DNA of 64,000 nucleotides from Psychrobacter sp. AH5 (GCF_040371085.1 NZ_JAMBMT010000001.1:2356001-2420000), one strand, 5' to 3'. Counted from the stretch's first letter, positions 9,174 through 18,419 are shown. The notes: generated from the sequence alone by a model not told the origin. Numbers and translations are program-made.

Positions 9174-10139
9174 CTAAACTGCCAATTCTTTTTGGTACTG
9201 TTGCCGATATACCTTTGGAGAGACACCATAAACGCGTTTGAAGGCTTGGCTAAAGGTTGAGTCTGAGGCGTAACCAACCAGCTCGCTGATACGGCTAATA
9301 CTGTTTTGCTGCAAACGCAGATAGCGCGATGCTAACCGCAGTCGGTAATCGATCAGATAAGTTAGCGGCGGTATGCCTACTACATCTTTAAAGCGCTGAG
9401 CAAAGCTTGAGCGTGACATGCCTGCGACCTCAGCGAGCTTATGAATAGTCCAGTTTTGATTAGGCGAGTCATGCATAACTGCCAATGCTTTGGCAAGATA
9501 AGGATCTTTTAGCGCTTTGAGCCAACTATCATCGGCCTCAGGTAGACTCTCAATATAAGTGCGCAAACACTCAATCATCATGATGCTCGCCCAATGATTG
9601 ATTACCGCCGTTTTACCCATACGCTCATGCTCAGACTCTAGTCTTAGTAGCTTAATACCTACTTCCAAAATCTCAAAACGGCTCTCTGGCTGGTCTTCAT
9701 GTTCAGGCAGTATCATCGGCAAAGCGGACAGCAAGGGCCGAATTAACTCTTTATCATATTTACATTCGATAAGGATCAAGCAGGAGTTAGGCTCGCTAAC
9801 CGTATTAAAATCAGTATTATTAAAACCTGTATTATTAAGCTCGATAAGATGCTCTTCACAGTTTGATAAAGTGTCATCTAAAGGCTGAGCATTATCGCCA
9901 TTATAATCCAACGCATAACAGACGTGCCGATGAGCATTTGGAATCATAATCATATCGCCTGCATAGGCTTTACGTGACGCCTCATCCACATTGATACAAA
10001 AACTACCGGACATGACTAGATAAAACAAAATAGTGTCTTTTTTGGTGATTGAATACGACCAATCCCCTGAGCCTTTTAGACTATAGTATTTTGTCTCACA
10101 TAAATGCACGTTTTCTAATAACATGCTCAGCGCGTCCAT
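9174..10139 (-). CDS. AraC family transcriptional regulator (cupin sensor)
   Basis: The C-terminal 100 residues form a canonical double helix-turn-helix AraC domain (WTIHKLAEVAGMSRSSFAQRFK ... ISRISELVGYASDSTFSQAFKRVYGVSP). The N-terminal part looks like a cupin ligand-binding domain (DTILFYLVMSGS, GDMIMIPN, HRHV), as in the Cupin_6 group. I place the start at the ATG at 10139, because AAGGAAGAAGG lies just upstream; a longer frame begins with TTG. The product is 321 residues. No adjacent structural operon shows what it controls, as the 563 bp upstream contains no gene, so the regulon is unknown. Confidence 0.9.
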   Translation of the reverse strand: MDALSMLLENVHLCETKYYSLKGSGDWSYSITKKDTILFYLVMSGSFCINVDEASRKAYAGDMIMIPNAHRHVCYALDYNGDNAQPLDDTLSNCEEHLIELNNTGFNNTDFNTVSEPNSCLILIECKYDKELIRPLLSALPMILPEHEDQPESRFEILEVGIKLLRLESEHERMGKTAVINHWASIMMIECLRTYIESLPEADDSWLKALKDPYLAKALAVMHDSPNQNWTIHKLAEVAGMSRSSFAQRFKDVVGIPPLTYLIDYRLRLASRYLRLQQNSISRISELVGYASDSTFSQAFKRVYGVSPKVYRQQYQKELAV

Positions 10140-10720
10140 TACCTTCTTCCTTAACAACGTATGGCAAGTTAGCCAAACTTAGCAAAGTAACCACCTGACA
10201 GAGATTACACAAGATAAATCTGCTATCTTGGACTGTAGTTAAAGATATACATACGCTAAACACATCTTGGTCTTAAAATGCTGAATATAAGACTTTTTAT
10301 TGCTAGAAAATATGTTCAAAACGAACGGCATCAGTAGCGGTTATTTAGTCTATTGCTCCTTTATTACTGACTTTAGTCATTAACATTAGTTAAAATAATT
10401 AATATATTAAATATAAATACTTAACAATTACTAGTTTACTCTCAATAACTAGTAGATGTATGCCTAAATACGTTTTATAAAAGTGAAATCACTGATAGTT
10501 AGAGGCTAAAAGACGATATAGCATAAATTAAAGACGAAAAAAGACTTTTCGGCCGTGACAGACTGCAGGAACTGAGGAGTAGTGAGCACTAAAACAGACA
10601 GGCAAACCGCAAACCATAAAATCTAGACGCAAAAAATTGCCCAAAAAGGCAAGCGTTAATAGACTAGCAAAGATTTTATATAGACTTGGGTATTAAGAAG
10701 GGATAATACAAAATAAATAA
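10140..10720. other. intergenic region between the AraC gene and the tRNA operon
   Basis: About 580 bp of mostly AT-rich sequence without a supportable gene. The only structure I can support is a short terminator-like hairpin for the tRNA operon at 10631-10653. No riboswitch or known ncRNA was recognised. Confidence 0.5.
10631..10653 (-). terminator. probable terminator of the tRNA operon
   Basis: On the minus strand a TTGCC/GGCAA stem with a 6-nt loop is followed by six T, about 70 bp beyond tRNA-His. The stem is only 5-6 bp, so this is a modest call. Confidence 0.6.
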
Positions 10721-10796
10721 TGGGGCGACTGATGGGACTCGAACCCACGACAACCGAGATCACAACCCGGGGCTCTACCAACTGAGCTACAACCGC
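10721..10796 (-). tRNA. tRNA-His (GTG)
   Basis: A 76-nt cloverleaf with anticodon GTG in the loop TTGTGAT. The acceptor stem GCGGTTG pairs with CAGTCGC through two G-U pairs. CCA is encoded (10721-10723). The extra G-1 typical of tRNA-His is at 10797, opposite discriminator C73. It is the last gene of a Pro-Arg-His operon on the minus strand. Confidence 0.96.
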
Positions 10797-10838
10797 CATA
10801 ATTGTTGTCAAGAACTTAGACAATGTTTGCAGGCTAAA

Positions 10839-10915
10839 TGGTGCGCCTGGCAGGATTCGAACCTGCGGCCACCTCCTTAGAAGGGAGATGCTCTATCCAG
10901 CTGAGCTACAGGCGC
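10839..10915 (-). tRNA. tRNA-Arg (TCT)
   Basis: A 77-nt cloverleaf with anticodon TCT in the loop CTTCTAA. The acceptor stem GCGCCTG pairs perfectly with CAGGCGC, the discriminator base is A, and CCA is encoded. It closely resembles E. coli argU and reads AGA/AGG codons. Confidence 0.96.
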
Positions 10916-11016
10916 TCTTAAGGTCTTTTTATTTATTTAGGTTTGGCAATTATTTAAATAATTAAACCGCTAAACCATTATACATAAAAAAAAGCCTGTA
11001 AGGCTCTTAAAATAGA

Positions 11017-11093
<77 letters not shown>

Positions 11094-11182
11094 AAATTCT
11101 CTACTATCTCGATATCTTAAATTATTAATAAGTTATCAGCAATGCCGCTAACTGCTTAATCATCCTCGCTATCGAGGTGCAC

Positions 11183-11211
11183 ATATTAAGGCGAAATAGC
11201 GATAGTGTCAA
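11183..11211 (-). promoter_or_regulatory. sigma-70 promoter of the Pro-Arg-His tRNA operon
   Basis: Minus-strand TTGACA (11206-11211), a 17-bp spacer, then TAATAT (11183-11188). This is a near-consensus promoter directed at tRNA-Pro, as expected for a stable RNA operon. Confidence 0.85.
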
Positions 11212-11320
11212 CAACTATTTTCAATTAATTGATGAATTTTCGCTTTTATTATCTAAATTGAGCTTTTTTACTGGTTTTTCTCCAAAATCAGCGCTTCTCT
11301 ACCCTTTATGGTTATGGCTA

Positions 11321-12721
11321 CTAGTCATTATTTGTAGCAGGCCAATGTTCTATGCCGCCAGTCAAAATATTAAAAGGAACCAACCATAGCGTCGCGCTCG
11401 CCTCTTTACTATCGCTATCGGTTTTGAATGGACTGCTATTTTGTGCGTTAAATCGCTTATCTAATTGACGATGTAGGGCTATTGGGCGCAGGTTTTTGTC
11501 CTGTACCGGATATACTAGCCACACTTGCTTAGCTTGATAGGCCTGAGCGTAGCTACTCAGCTGATAAGCGTCGCTTGCACTAAGCTCATTAGCGCTCCTA
11601 AGCGCTTTCCATTTGATATCTATCACATGGCTGCAATACTGGTCTTTATAGATTAGTAAATCTGGGCGCATAGACAAACGAGTCTGCCCTAAGCTATCTT
11701 GTAGCCAGACATGCTGCGCCTGATAATAGGGCTGATAGCCTGCTTTACGCTCAATGAAACTCTGCGCAATAGTTAAGCTGGCCCACTGCTCAAACGCTTG
11801 GTTCATATTTAATAATAAACATAAGCGTAATGGCGCTAAATGCGTAGCCGCATGTAATTGACTGTCTGGCTCATGCAAAACGCTGCCTGCTGGCATCGTT
11901 GCTGCTTGCGTTTTTAGCAACCAATAAGCAAAGGCTAGTAACCGCTGTGCTCCTTGTAATTGCTGGGCGGCTAACGGCTGATAGCTAAGCTGCTGTTTTG
12001 CTTGGCTATATAGCCTATCAAGTTGCCGTAGCTCATAAGTGTTTAGCGCTTCAATAGCACGCCACGCTAGTAAGTATTTAGGTAGCATGGCAGTCGTCAC
12101 TAAAGGCTCAATGAGCTGCAAAGCGCTTTTAATCAGCCTGTTGCTTAGCATTTGTGTGCTTAAGGTACTGACTTCACTCACGAGCTTATGCGGCTGATAG
12201 CTATTGCGTCGCAGCTGCTCTTTGATCAGTAATTTGCCTTGTAGCGCCGCTTGGTTCTGCACCTTAGTTTGATAATGCTGACTGGGCTGACAGCTCGCTA
12301 CTAGTTGCAAAAATTGCTCTATCAGCCACTGGGATAACGGCAAACTTTGTAGCGGTAGTGGGGTCAACTGGCTACTAACTTGGCCAAAATGCTTGCTAGC
12401 GGGCAGTTTGTTATTAGCATAAATCAAAGTACTTAGCATCTGCGCAACCCAGCGCCGCGTTTTAGCAATCTGCTTCTCAAATAGCACACCTTTAGCGCTA
12501 GCAACCGTTTTGGGTAGTATCTCTAAGCTGACATTACTTGGCAGGAGAATCACGCCAATATAGTGACCAACTTTTAGCTGCCAATGACCGCGTTGACGCT
12601 TGATAGTAAATACTGGCAGCTCTTGCGCCATAAGCCACATAAAGTCGCTAGCATAGGCAAAATCCTGCACACTTAAACGCTGATGCTCAAAGACACTCAT
12701 CATAGCGATCGCTTTATTCAT
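11321..12721 (-). CDS. mcrC: McrC-like nuclease subunit of a type IV restriction system
   Basis: The protein pairs with the McrB-like GTPase just upstream. The ATG at 12721 begins one base after the mcrB stop, so I chose it over a longer frame starting inside mcrB; the product is 466 residues. The N-terminal half has the McrC hallmark of a beta-rich segment ending in LEILPK (about 78-83). The C-terminal part carries a PD-(D/E)xK-type nuclease core, RPDLLIYK followed by VIDIKWK (about 352-371). McrC stimulates McrB GTP hydrolysis and cuts DNA in the complex. The family call is firm; activity and target modification are not known. Confidence 0.88.
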   Translation of the reverse strand: MNKAIAMMSVFEHQRLSVQDFAYASDFMWLMAQELPVFTIKRQRGHWQLKVGHYIGVILLPSNVSLEILPKTVASAKGVLFEKQIAKTRRWVAQMLSTLIYANNKLPASKHFGQVSSQLTPLPLQSLPLSQWLIEQFLQLVASCQPSQHYQTKVQNQAALQGKLLIKEQLRRNSYQPHKLVSEVSTLSTQMLSNRLIKSALQLIEPLVTTAMLPKYLLAWRAIEALNTYELRQLDRLYSQAKQQLSYQPLAAQQLQGAQRLLAFAYWLLKTQAATMPAGSVLHEPDSQLHAATHLAPLRLCLLLNMNQAFEQWASLTIAQSFIERKAGYQPYYQAQHVWLQDSLGQTRLSMRPDLLIYKDQYCSHVIDIKWKALRSANELSASDAYQLSSYAQAYQAKQVWLVYPVQDKNLRPIALHRQLDKRFNAQNSSPFKTDSDSKEASATLWLVPFNILTGGIEHWPATNND

Positions 12722-12722
12722 A

Positions 12723-14168
12723 CTATGCACGCAACCAATAAAGACGCTGATAAACCGCAGCTTTGGCAAACTCGCCTTTGCCTGCGAGCAAATCGCTATT
12801 GATGACATAACCACTTACGCTGATATTTTGTCCGCCAAAAACAGGATTAGCAGAAAATAGCGACGGCTCGGCGCTATGTTGATCATCGGTATGTGCGGCA
12901 TGGATGAACTGCGCGGCAAAGGGCTGCAGCTCATCATTAAATAAATACTGGAGCAAGCCTAATTGTCCGCCACTCGCTTGCGCTAGTTGCGGGATGATTT
13001 GCTCAATCAGTGCGGTCTGTAGCTGCGATAAGTCCTTTATATTGAACAAAAAAGCGTGACCTAACTGCGCCTCTATACCTAGAGTTTGAATAATACGCTG
13101 ATTGAGTCCGGTTAGTAAACGCCCTAAATCAACTGCCTCACCATCAACGCGAATAGTGGCTAAAAGCTCAGGCTGCGGTGGACAGTCAATAAAGCGAAAA
13201 CGCCGGCGCAATGCCATATCGAGCGGCGCAAGTGAATGGTCTTGGGTATTCATCGTAGCATAAATATCGACATTAGCAGGAACGCTAAAGGCGCGGCCAG
13301 AATAAGCAAGCTTAACCGTCATGGCGTTCGTCTGTCCTGCCCGTTTATCTGGCTCAATAAGGCTAAGCAGCTCACCCAATACTCGAGCGACATTGGCGCG
13401 ATTGATCTCATCGATTAGCATGGCATAACGCTGCTCAGGATCATTAGCCGCGCGCTGACACAATTGCAAAAACGCCCCATCTTGCACCTCATAGCTGACT
13501 TGACTTGCGCCATGAGCGCCCATCACCGGGCTAATACCTTCGACAAATTCCTCATAGCCATAAGCTTGATGAAAGCTGACCATGCTATAACGCTCATTAA
13601 ACATCGGGCTTGTATCGCTACCTTGGCTATCGCACCGCGCTTGATAAAAATCCGCTAGCTGCTGCTGTAAATCGACTAATACGCTGCTACTGTCTGCCAA
13701 TAAATACCAAGCGCCGCTGTCATCTTTATCAAAATAAGCTTGGCTGGCGCGATTGTCACATACTACTGTTTTTGAGTCAGCCGCACTATGGGTTTGTAGC
13801 ACTGACCAGACGGTATTATTAAGGTTTTTGGCTCTGGCGTTTTGTGCCGCTTTGGCGACAAAAAACTCATGCGCGACGATTTGCGGTACTTTGACTAGAT
13901 CTTGCTCCTCGCTTTGCATATCGAGTAATATCAAGCACACCACTTCACGCCAGCTTAACGGGCTGACCAACTGCGCTACTAAGCTATCCTGATTTATCGC
14001 AGGCAGAGAGTCGCTATAGTGCTTAGCGATCTGCAATAACTGATAAGTCTTGCCGCTGCCAGCAACGCCGCTGTAGATGACGTTAACAGCAGCTTGATTG
14101 GCAGTGGGACTTTGAATGGGATAAATCTGTTTGTGGCTCAAAGGTCTCATAACGTCACTATCTGTCAC
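12723..14168 (-). CDS. mcrB: McrB-like AAA+ GTPase without N-terminal reader domain
   Basis: This 481-residue protein has the McrB AAA+ motor: Walker A GVAGSGKT (34-41), Walker B MLIDEINRAN (250-259), the McrB-specific MNTQD segment (306-310, comparable to MNTAD in E. coli, which recognises guanine) and the RRRF arginine motif (321-324). EEFVEGISP, another McrB hallmark, is at about 206-214. The motor begins within the first 35 residues, so there is no separate DNA-binding domain ahead of it, while E. coli McrB has about 160 such residues. A long insert (about 55-190) lies between Walker A and the HQAYGYEEF block. Start GTG 14168 or ATG 14150. Translationally coupled to mcrC. Confidence 0.88.
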   Translation of the reverse strand: MTDSDVMRPLSHKQIYPIQSPTANQAAVNVIYSGVAGSGKTYQLLQIAKHYSDSLPAINQDSLVAQLVSPLSWREVVCLILLDMQSEEQDLVKVPQIVAHEFFVAKAAQNARAKNLNNTVWSVLQTHSAADSKTVVCDNRASQAYFDKDDSGAWYLLADSSSVLVDLQQQLADFYQARCDSQGSDTSPMFNERYSMVSFHQAYGYEEFVEGISPVMGAHGASQVSYEVQDGAFLQLCQRAANDPEQRYAMLIDEINRANVARVLGELLSLIEPDKRAGQTNAMTVKLAYSGRAFSVPANVDIYATMNTQDHSLAPLDMALRRRFRFIDCPPQPELLATIRVDGEAVDLGRLLTGLNQRIIQTLGIEAQLGHAFLFNIKDLSQLQTALIEQIIPQLAQASGGQLGLLQYLFNDELQPFAAQFIHAAHTDDQHSAEPSLFSANPVFGGQNISVSGYVINSDLLAGKGEFAKAAVYQRLYWLRA

Positions 14169-14225
14169 TATATTTTGAAGTCGCGGTAGTTTATGCTAAT
14201 AGTCAAAGCGCAAAGTAGCTTAATG

Positions 14226-14366
14226 CTATAGTGAATCCTAAATAAAAAGAATACAGCTATGCCAGCGTGCTACTGGTATAAATTTTCCTTGCGTGCTGCG
14301 TCCCTTCGTTGCTGCGCAAAATTCATCCCAGTAGCACTGTGTTTGTTTTATAGTGGATCGACTATA
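14226..14366. repeat. hairpin repeat copy A with flanking TATAGTG repeats
   Basis: Arms 14267-14286 and 14318-14337 (GTGCTACTGG...) form an imperfect inverted repeat (17 of 20) around an inner core with GCGTGCTGCGTC (14291-14302) and GCTGCGCAAA (14311-14320). Outside it, TATAGTGAATCC (14227-14238) and TATAGTGGATCG (14349-14360) are near-identical direct repeats, and the right one is itself a small palindrome ending ACTATA. The inner core recurs in inverse orientation at 60511-60590. It lies between the divergent mcrB and DUF4442 genes. A non-autonomous mobile repeat or a structured RNA are both possible. Confidence 0.7.
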
Positions 14367-14418
14367 TCATAGGTCGCTAAAACATAACCTTAAAATTGCT
14401 CTACTCTAGGAATGAACT

Positions 14419-15216
14419 ATGTCAGGACTATTTAGTAAATTGCCCAATAAATTAAGCAAAAAAGTAGCCAAAACCTTACCAGAATCCCTTAATAAAGAAT
14501 CACTCCCTGAAACAGTAGCCGGGTTTTCAAAGAGTAGCGGACGGGCTAACGATGCACCAGCTAGCACTTTAAAGCCTGTGAATAACCAATTCTCCAAGCT
14601 GTTATCGGTGACCAAATACTTGCCTACTGGCGCACGCTCCACTATTTTATCCAAAGCTTTTGGTAAAGTGGTGCCTTATGTCGGCACCACTGGCGTCTAC
14701 TACGAAAAAGTTGAGCCCAATCAAGTTATCGTTAGCCTAAAAAATGAAAAAGCGGTACAAAATCATATCGGCTCTATTCATGCCGTCGCTGTGACTTTGC
14801 TTGCTGAGACGGCAACAGGCTTTATCTTAGGTCTAAACTTACCGACCGATCGGATGCTACTAATTAAGTCTTACTCGGTGAATTTTTATCGTCCACTAAA
14901 AAGAGGACAAGTAGCCGCCATCGCCACTTTATCTGACGAGCAGCGCTTAGAGATTCTCAATACACCCAAAGGGGAGATGGTCATCCCTTGCGTTATTGAT
15001 GATCGCGAATCAGACAGCGAGCGCGACCCTATCACTGTGGAGATGACTTGGGCCTGGATACCTAAAGCTGAGCTTGAGGCGCGTCGTCAAGGTCGTGGTC
15101 AACCAGCATTGCAAGCTAATGAAAAAAGCGTTCATGCTGAAAAAGAGACTACAAAAACTGAAAACGACAATGCAGAAAATGCTGCAAAAAGCGAATTGAA
15201 AAAAGCAAATGAATAA
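14419..15216 (+). CDS. DUF4442 hotdog-fold protein
   Basis: This 265-residue cytoplasmic protein matches the DUF4442 group of hotdog-fold proteins, related to acyl-CoA thioesterases. The core (about 80-215) has VGTTGVYYEKVEPNQVIVSL, the helix segment HIGSIHAVAVTLLAETATGF and YSVNFYRPLKRGQV, which follow the hotdog beta-helix-beta pattern. The C-terminal 45 residues are Lys/Glu/Asn-rich and look disordered. A good AGGA site precedes the ATG. The substrate is unknown; thioesterase activity is an inference from fold only. ridA-like follows 49 bp downstream on the same strand. Confidence 0.8.
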   Translation: MSGLFSKLPNKLSKKVAKTLPESLNKESLPETVAGFSKSSGRANDAPASTLKPVNNQFSKLLSVTKYLPTGARSTILSKAFGKVVPYVGTTGVYYEKVEPNQVIVSLKNEKAVQNHIGSIHAVAVTLLAETATGFILGLNLPTDRMLLIKSYSVNFYRPLKRGQVAAIATLSDEQRLEILNTPKGEMVIPCVIDDRESDSERDPITVEMTWAWIPKAELEARRQGRGQPALQANEKSVHAEKETTKTENDNAENAAKSELKKANE

Positions 15217-15265
15217 AGCTCACTATAACCGATAACTGCAACCTTAAAATAATAAGGATAAAATT

Positions 15266-15760
15266 ATGACTACTAATAAAAATATGATCACAAAACTAGC
15301 CAAACTCTCTTTTAGTGCTCTGTTAGGATTCGGTGTTATGGTCAGCGCTCAAGCTGCGCCAACCCCTACTAATCCTACTAACCCTACTATCATTCAGTCC
15401 AAACCGATCTTTTTTGGCGATGGCGGCGAGTATCCGTTCTCAAGCGCGGTACGCGTTGGCAATACTTTATATATGTCGGGGCAAATTGGCTTTAAAGACG
15501 GTAAACTAATCAAAGGCGGCATCAAAGCCGAAACCAAGCAAGCCCTAGATAATATTAATGGGGTACTCTTACAGTACGGCTACCAAAAGTCAGATCTGGT
15601 TAAATGTATGGCGATGCTCACTGATATGGATGACTTTGGCGACTTTAACGAGGTATATAAAACTGAGCTTAATAAGCCTTATCCGGTGCGCTCAGCTTTT
15701 GGCGTTGCAAGCCTTGCCGCTAATGCCAGCGTTGAGATTGAATGTATCGCCGCTAAATAA
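15266..15760 (+). CDS. exported RidA-family protein
   Basis: RidA enzymes hydrolyse reactive enamine/imine intermediates such as 2-aminoacrylate, normally in the cytoplasm. This 164-residue version carries a clear signal peptide (cleavage near SAQA-AP, residues 28-31), then a Pro/Thr/Asn-rich spacer and the RidA fold. Family residues present include YMSGQIGF, the segment QALDNINGVLLQYG, and Arg142 in PVRSAFGVASL, matching the substrate-binding Arg105 of canonical RidA. Start chosen by AAGGA 7 nt upstream. Possibly co-transcribed with the DUF4442 gene; it converges on gspE with a 7-bp gap. The periplasmic substrate is unknown. Confidence 0.88.
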   Translation: MTTNKNMITKLAKLSFSALLGFGVMVSAQAAPTPTNPTNPTIIQSKPIFFGDGGEYPFSSAVRVGNTLYMSGQIGFKDGKLIKGGIKAETKQALDNINGVLLQYGYQKSDLVKCMAMLTDMDDFGDFNEVYKTELNKPYPVRSAFGVASLAANASVEIECIAAK

Positions 15761-15767
15761 TTCATGA

Positions 15768-17291
15768 CTATAGCAATAAAGCGTCCTCAACTAGGGCGCT
15801 CTCTTTGGTCACTCGTAGCACCTCCTCAAGCGTGGTTCGACCTGCCAGCACTTTATGCAGACCGTCAGCGCGAATCGATGGCGTTTGCGCGCGCGCGTAT
15901 TCTTCTAGCTCAAACTCAGCCGTATTACTATGAATCATCCGGCGCAGCGTATCATCAATAGGCACAACTTCATAGATAGCAGTACGACCCTTAAAGCCGG
16001 ACTGATTGCACTTATCACAGCCGACAGCTTTAGGTAGCTTGATAGTAGTCTGATGCTCAATATAAATCTCACTAAACAGCTTGGCTTGCTCGCTATCGGC
16101 TATTTGCCAGTCGTGACAATGACTACATAGCGTGCGTACCAAGCGCTGCGCCACCACCCCAATCAAGGAGGACGATAATAAAAACGGCTCAACGCCCATA
16201 TCTTGCAGGCGCGTCACCGCGCCAATTGCGGTGTTAGTATGCAAGGTTGAGAGCACCAAGTGCCCCGTTAAGGAGGCTTGCACGGCAATCTCAGCGGTCT
16301 CAAGATCGCGAATCTCACCAACCATTACCACATCTGGATCTTGACGCAGCATGGCGCGTAAACTCTTAGCAAAGGTCATATCGACCTTATTATTGACCTG
16401 CGTCTGGCCGATACCATCGAGCTGAAACTCGATCGGATCCTCGGCAGTCAAGATATTACGCGTTTGATCATTAAGATCAGTCAAAGCAGCATAAAGCGTA
16501 GTGGTTTTACCAGAACCGGTAGGGCCGGTGACCAATATAATACCGTGCGGTCGATGGATCAGCCGTTTAAGCTGATTATAATCGTTATCAGCAAGTCCCA
16601 AATAAGTCATATTCAAGCGCCCTGCTTGCTTATCAAGCAAACGCATCACCACGCGCTCGCCAAAACTTGAGGGCAGCGTTGATACTCGCACATCTACCTC
16701 GCGACCCGCTAGTCTTAAGCTCATACGCCCATCTTGCGGTACGCGCTTTTCGGCGATATCGAGCTTAGCCATCACTTTGATACGCGACACGAGTAAGGGC
16801 GCTAATTGGCGCTTGGGGGTGATGATCTCTTTGAGCTCGCCATCGACGCGAAAACGTACTACTAAGCGCTTCTCAAAAGTTTCGATATGGATATCGGAGG
16901 CATTTAAGCGAATCGCTTCTGATAACAAAGCATTAATCAGCCGAATGATAGGCGCATCATCTTGGCTATCCATCAGATCTTCGGTTTCAGGCACGCTATC
17001 GGCTAAGCTATCGAGATCGGGATGATCCTCTAGGCCTGCGGCAATATGCTGTGACTCACCAGTATTGGCGGCATAAGCGGCATTCATGCGCTTTTCAAAC
17101 TCATCAGCGCTGACGCTTTCATAACTAGGAGCCTCGCGCACGCCTTGTTGCTGCATAAAACGTACCGCTTCATTAATAGCAGATAACGGCGTCGCTTTAG
17201 TTAATATCAGCGTTGGCGGCAGAGTAGAGTCTATAGCCGCTACGATCAATAGCTGATGGCGCTTAGCAAAACTATATGGCAATGGCAGCAT
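15768..17291 (-). CDS. gspE: type II secretion ATPase GspE
   Basis: GspE is the cytoplasmic hexameric ATPase that drives the type II secretion pseudopilus. In this 507-residue protein Walker A is GPTGSGKT (256-263), the Asp box and Walker B are [12 protein letters not shown] (318-329), the His box is around [10 protein letters not shown], and a tetracysteine zinc motif is at Cys389/392 and Cys425/428, typical of GspE and PilB. The zinc motif and the dispersed gsp genes fit GspE, but PilB-like ATPases are similar; 507 residues and the SDIHIE segment favour GspE. The partner genes gspF and gspG lie at 5.9-7.8 kb. Confidence 0.92.
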   Translation of the reverse strand: MLPLPYSFAKRHQLLIVAAIDSTLPPTLILTKATPLSAINEAVRFMQQQGVREAPSYESVSADEFEKRMNAAYAANTGESQHIAAGLEDHPDLDSLADSVPETEDLMDSQDDAPIIRLINALLSEAIRLNASDIHIETFEKRLVVRFRVDGELKEIITPKRQLAPLLVSRIKVMAKLDIAEKRVPQDGRMSLRLAGREVDVRVSTLPSSFGERVVMRLLDKQAGRLNMTYLGLADNDYNQLKRLIHRPHGIILVTGPTGSGKTTTLYAALTDLNDQTRNILTAEDPIEFQLDGIGQTQVNNKVDMTFAKSLRAMLRQDPDVVMVGEIRDLETAEIAVQASLTGHLVLSTLHTNTAIGAVTRLQDMGVEPFLLSSSLIGVVAQRLVRTLCSHCHDWQIADSEQAKLFSEIYIEHQTTIKLPKAVGCDKCNQSGFKGRTAIYEVVPIDDTLRRMIHSNTAEFELEEYARAQTPSIRADGLHKVLAGRTTLEEVLRVTKESALVEDALLL

Positions 17292-17326
17292 AATAATGAC
17301 CTATTGAATGATAGCTTAATAATTAA

Positions 17327-17358
17327 ATGATTTGATAACTTGATGATTTGATAACTTG
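17327..17358. repeat. perfect 16-bp tandem duplication
   Basis: ATGATTTGATAACTTG occurs twice, head to tail (17327-17342 and 17343-17358), just upstream of gspE. It may be slippage or a paired binding site. Confidence 0.8.
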
Positions 17359-17450
17359 AGCACCTTAAACCCTTGCAGCGCTACTGGTTTTATAGCGTTG
17401 AAAGTTTTTCGGTAAGCGTCTACTAACAGCCTATTAAGCACCTGTGATTT

Positions 17451-17459
17451 TGTTATAAT
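17451..17459 (+). promoter_or_regulatory. extended -10 promoter of thiG
   Basis: TGTTATAAT at 17451-17459 is a TGn-extended perfect -10 hexamer about 135 bp ahead of thiG. No strong -35 is seen at the right distance. The same TTTGTTATAAT arrangement precedes potA and the TusA-like gene. Confidence 0.65.
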
Positions 17460-17594
17460 AGCATTTTGTCTGCTTTAGCGTAGCTAGCTAATCGCTAGAC
17501 TTTATATTTTATCGGTATAAAAGTTTTGTTATTGGGTTTCAAAAACTGATTGTTATTAAACCGCTTTTATTCATAAGCCATTAGGACTTCTAAT

Positions 17595-18419
17595 ATGTCA
17601 CAAGCTTCAACTGCAGCTCATGACCCAGACGCTTTAATTAATGATAGCTTTACGGTAGGCAGTCGCACTTTTTCATCGCGCCTGCTCGTAGGGACAGGCA
17701 AATACAAAGACCTAACCGAGACCGCTCAGGCTATCGCAGCGGCCGGGTCTGAAATCGTTACTGTAGCTATTCGCCGTACCAATATTGGTCAAAATAGCGA
17801 CGAGCCAAACTTGCTTGAGGTCATCTCACCAGACAAATACACCATACTGCCCAATACCGCAGGCTGCTTTGATGCCGATAGCGCGATACGTACTTGTAAG
17901 CTGGCGCGCGAGCTATTAGGCGGTCATAATTTGGTTAAGCTTGAGGTATTGGGCGATGAAAAAAGCCTTTATCCTAACGTTACTGAAACGCTAAAGGCGG
18001 CAAAAGTGCTGATCGATGATGGCTTTGAGGTGATGGTTTATACCTCGGATGATCCTATCGTTGCAAGTGAGCTTGAGAGCATGGGCTGCGTGGCTATTAT
18101 GCCTTTAGGTAGTTTGATTGGCTCAGGTCTTGGACTACTAAACCGTCACACTCTGAGTCTTATTATCGAAAACGCTAAAGTGCCGGTCTTGGTCGATGCC
18201 GGCGTGGGGACCGCTTCAGATGCCGCTATTGCGATGGAGCTTGGCTGCGATGGGGTACTGATGAATTCTGCTATTGCTCATGCTCAAAACCCAGTACTTA
18301 TGGCGCAGGCGATGAAACAAGCCGTTTGGGCTGGTCGTGCCGCTTTTTTGGCAGGGCGTATGCCTATGCGTAGAATGGCGACTGCTAGTTCACCACAAAC
18401 CGGATATTTCTTCCAATAA
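17595..18419 (+). CDS. thiG: thiazole synthase ThiG
   Basis: ThiG condenses 1-deoxy-D-xylulose 5-phosphate, dehydroglycine and ThiS-thiocarboxylate sulfur into the thiamin thiazole. The 274-residue protein is full length. It has [12 protein letters not shown] at the start of the barrel, the segment [28 protein letters not shown] with the Schiff-base lysine, and the phosphate site GSLIGSGLG. An AGGA site precedes the ATG. It stands alone, with its sulfur carrier thiS about 27 kb away at 45.5 kb. The DXP-making gene dxs is 2.5 kb downstream. Confidence 0.97.
   Translation: MSQASTAAHDPDALINDSFTVGSRTFSSRLLVGTGKYKDLTETAQAIAAAGSEIVTVAIRRTNIGQNSDEPNLLEVISPDKYTILPNTAGCFDADSAIRTCKLARELLGGHNLVKLEVLGDEKSLYPNVTETLKAAKVLIDDGFEVMVYTSDDPIVASELESMGCVAIMPLGSLIGSGLGLLNRHTLSLIIENAKVPVLVDAGVGTASDAAIAMELGCDGVLMNSAIAHAQNPVLMAQAMKQAVWAGRAAFLAGRMPMRRMATASSPQTGYFFQ

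Larger units (their letters stand above)
17292..17594. other. intergenic region between gspE and thiG
   Basis: 303 bp between divergent genes. It holds two perfect 16-bp tandem copies at 17327-17358 and the thiG promoter at 17451-17459. I looked for a TPP riboswitch ahead of thiG and saw none. Confidence 0.6.

Noticed and set aside
10540..10680. Possible small RNA upstream of the AraC gene
   Set aside because: Only short, weak hairpins are present apart from the tRNA terminator; no promoter or known RNA family seen.
11177..11389. Plus-strand 70-residue frame between the tRNA operon and mcrC
   Set aside because: It overlaps the tRNA operon promoter and the mcrC end, has no good ribosome site, and gives no recognised protein.
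17460..17594. TPP riboswitch ahead of thiG
   Set aside because: No CTGAGA or ACCTGA core motifs and no matching stems in the leader.
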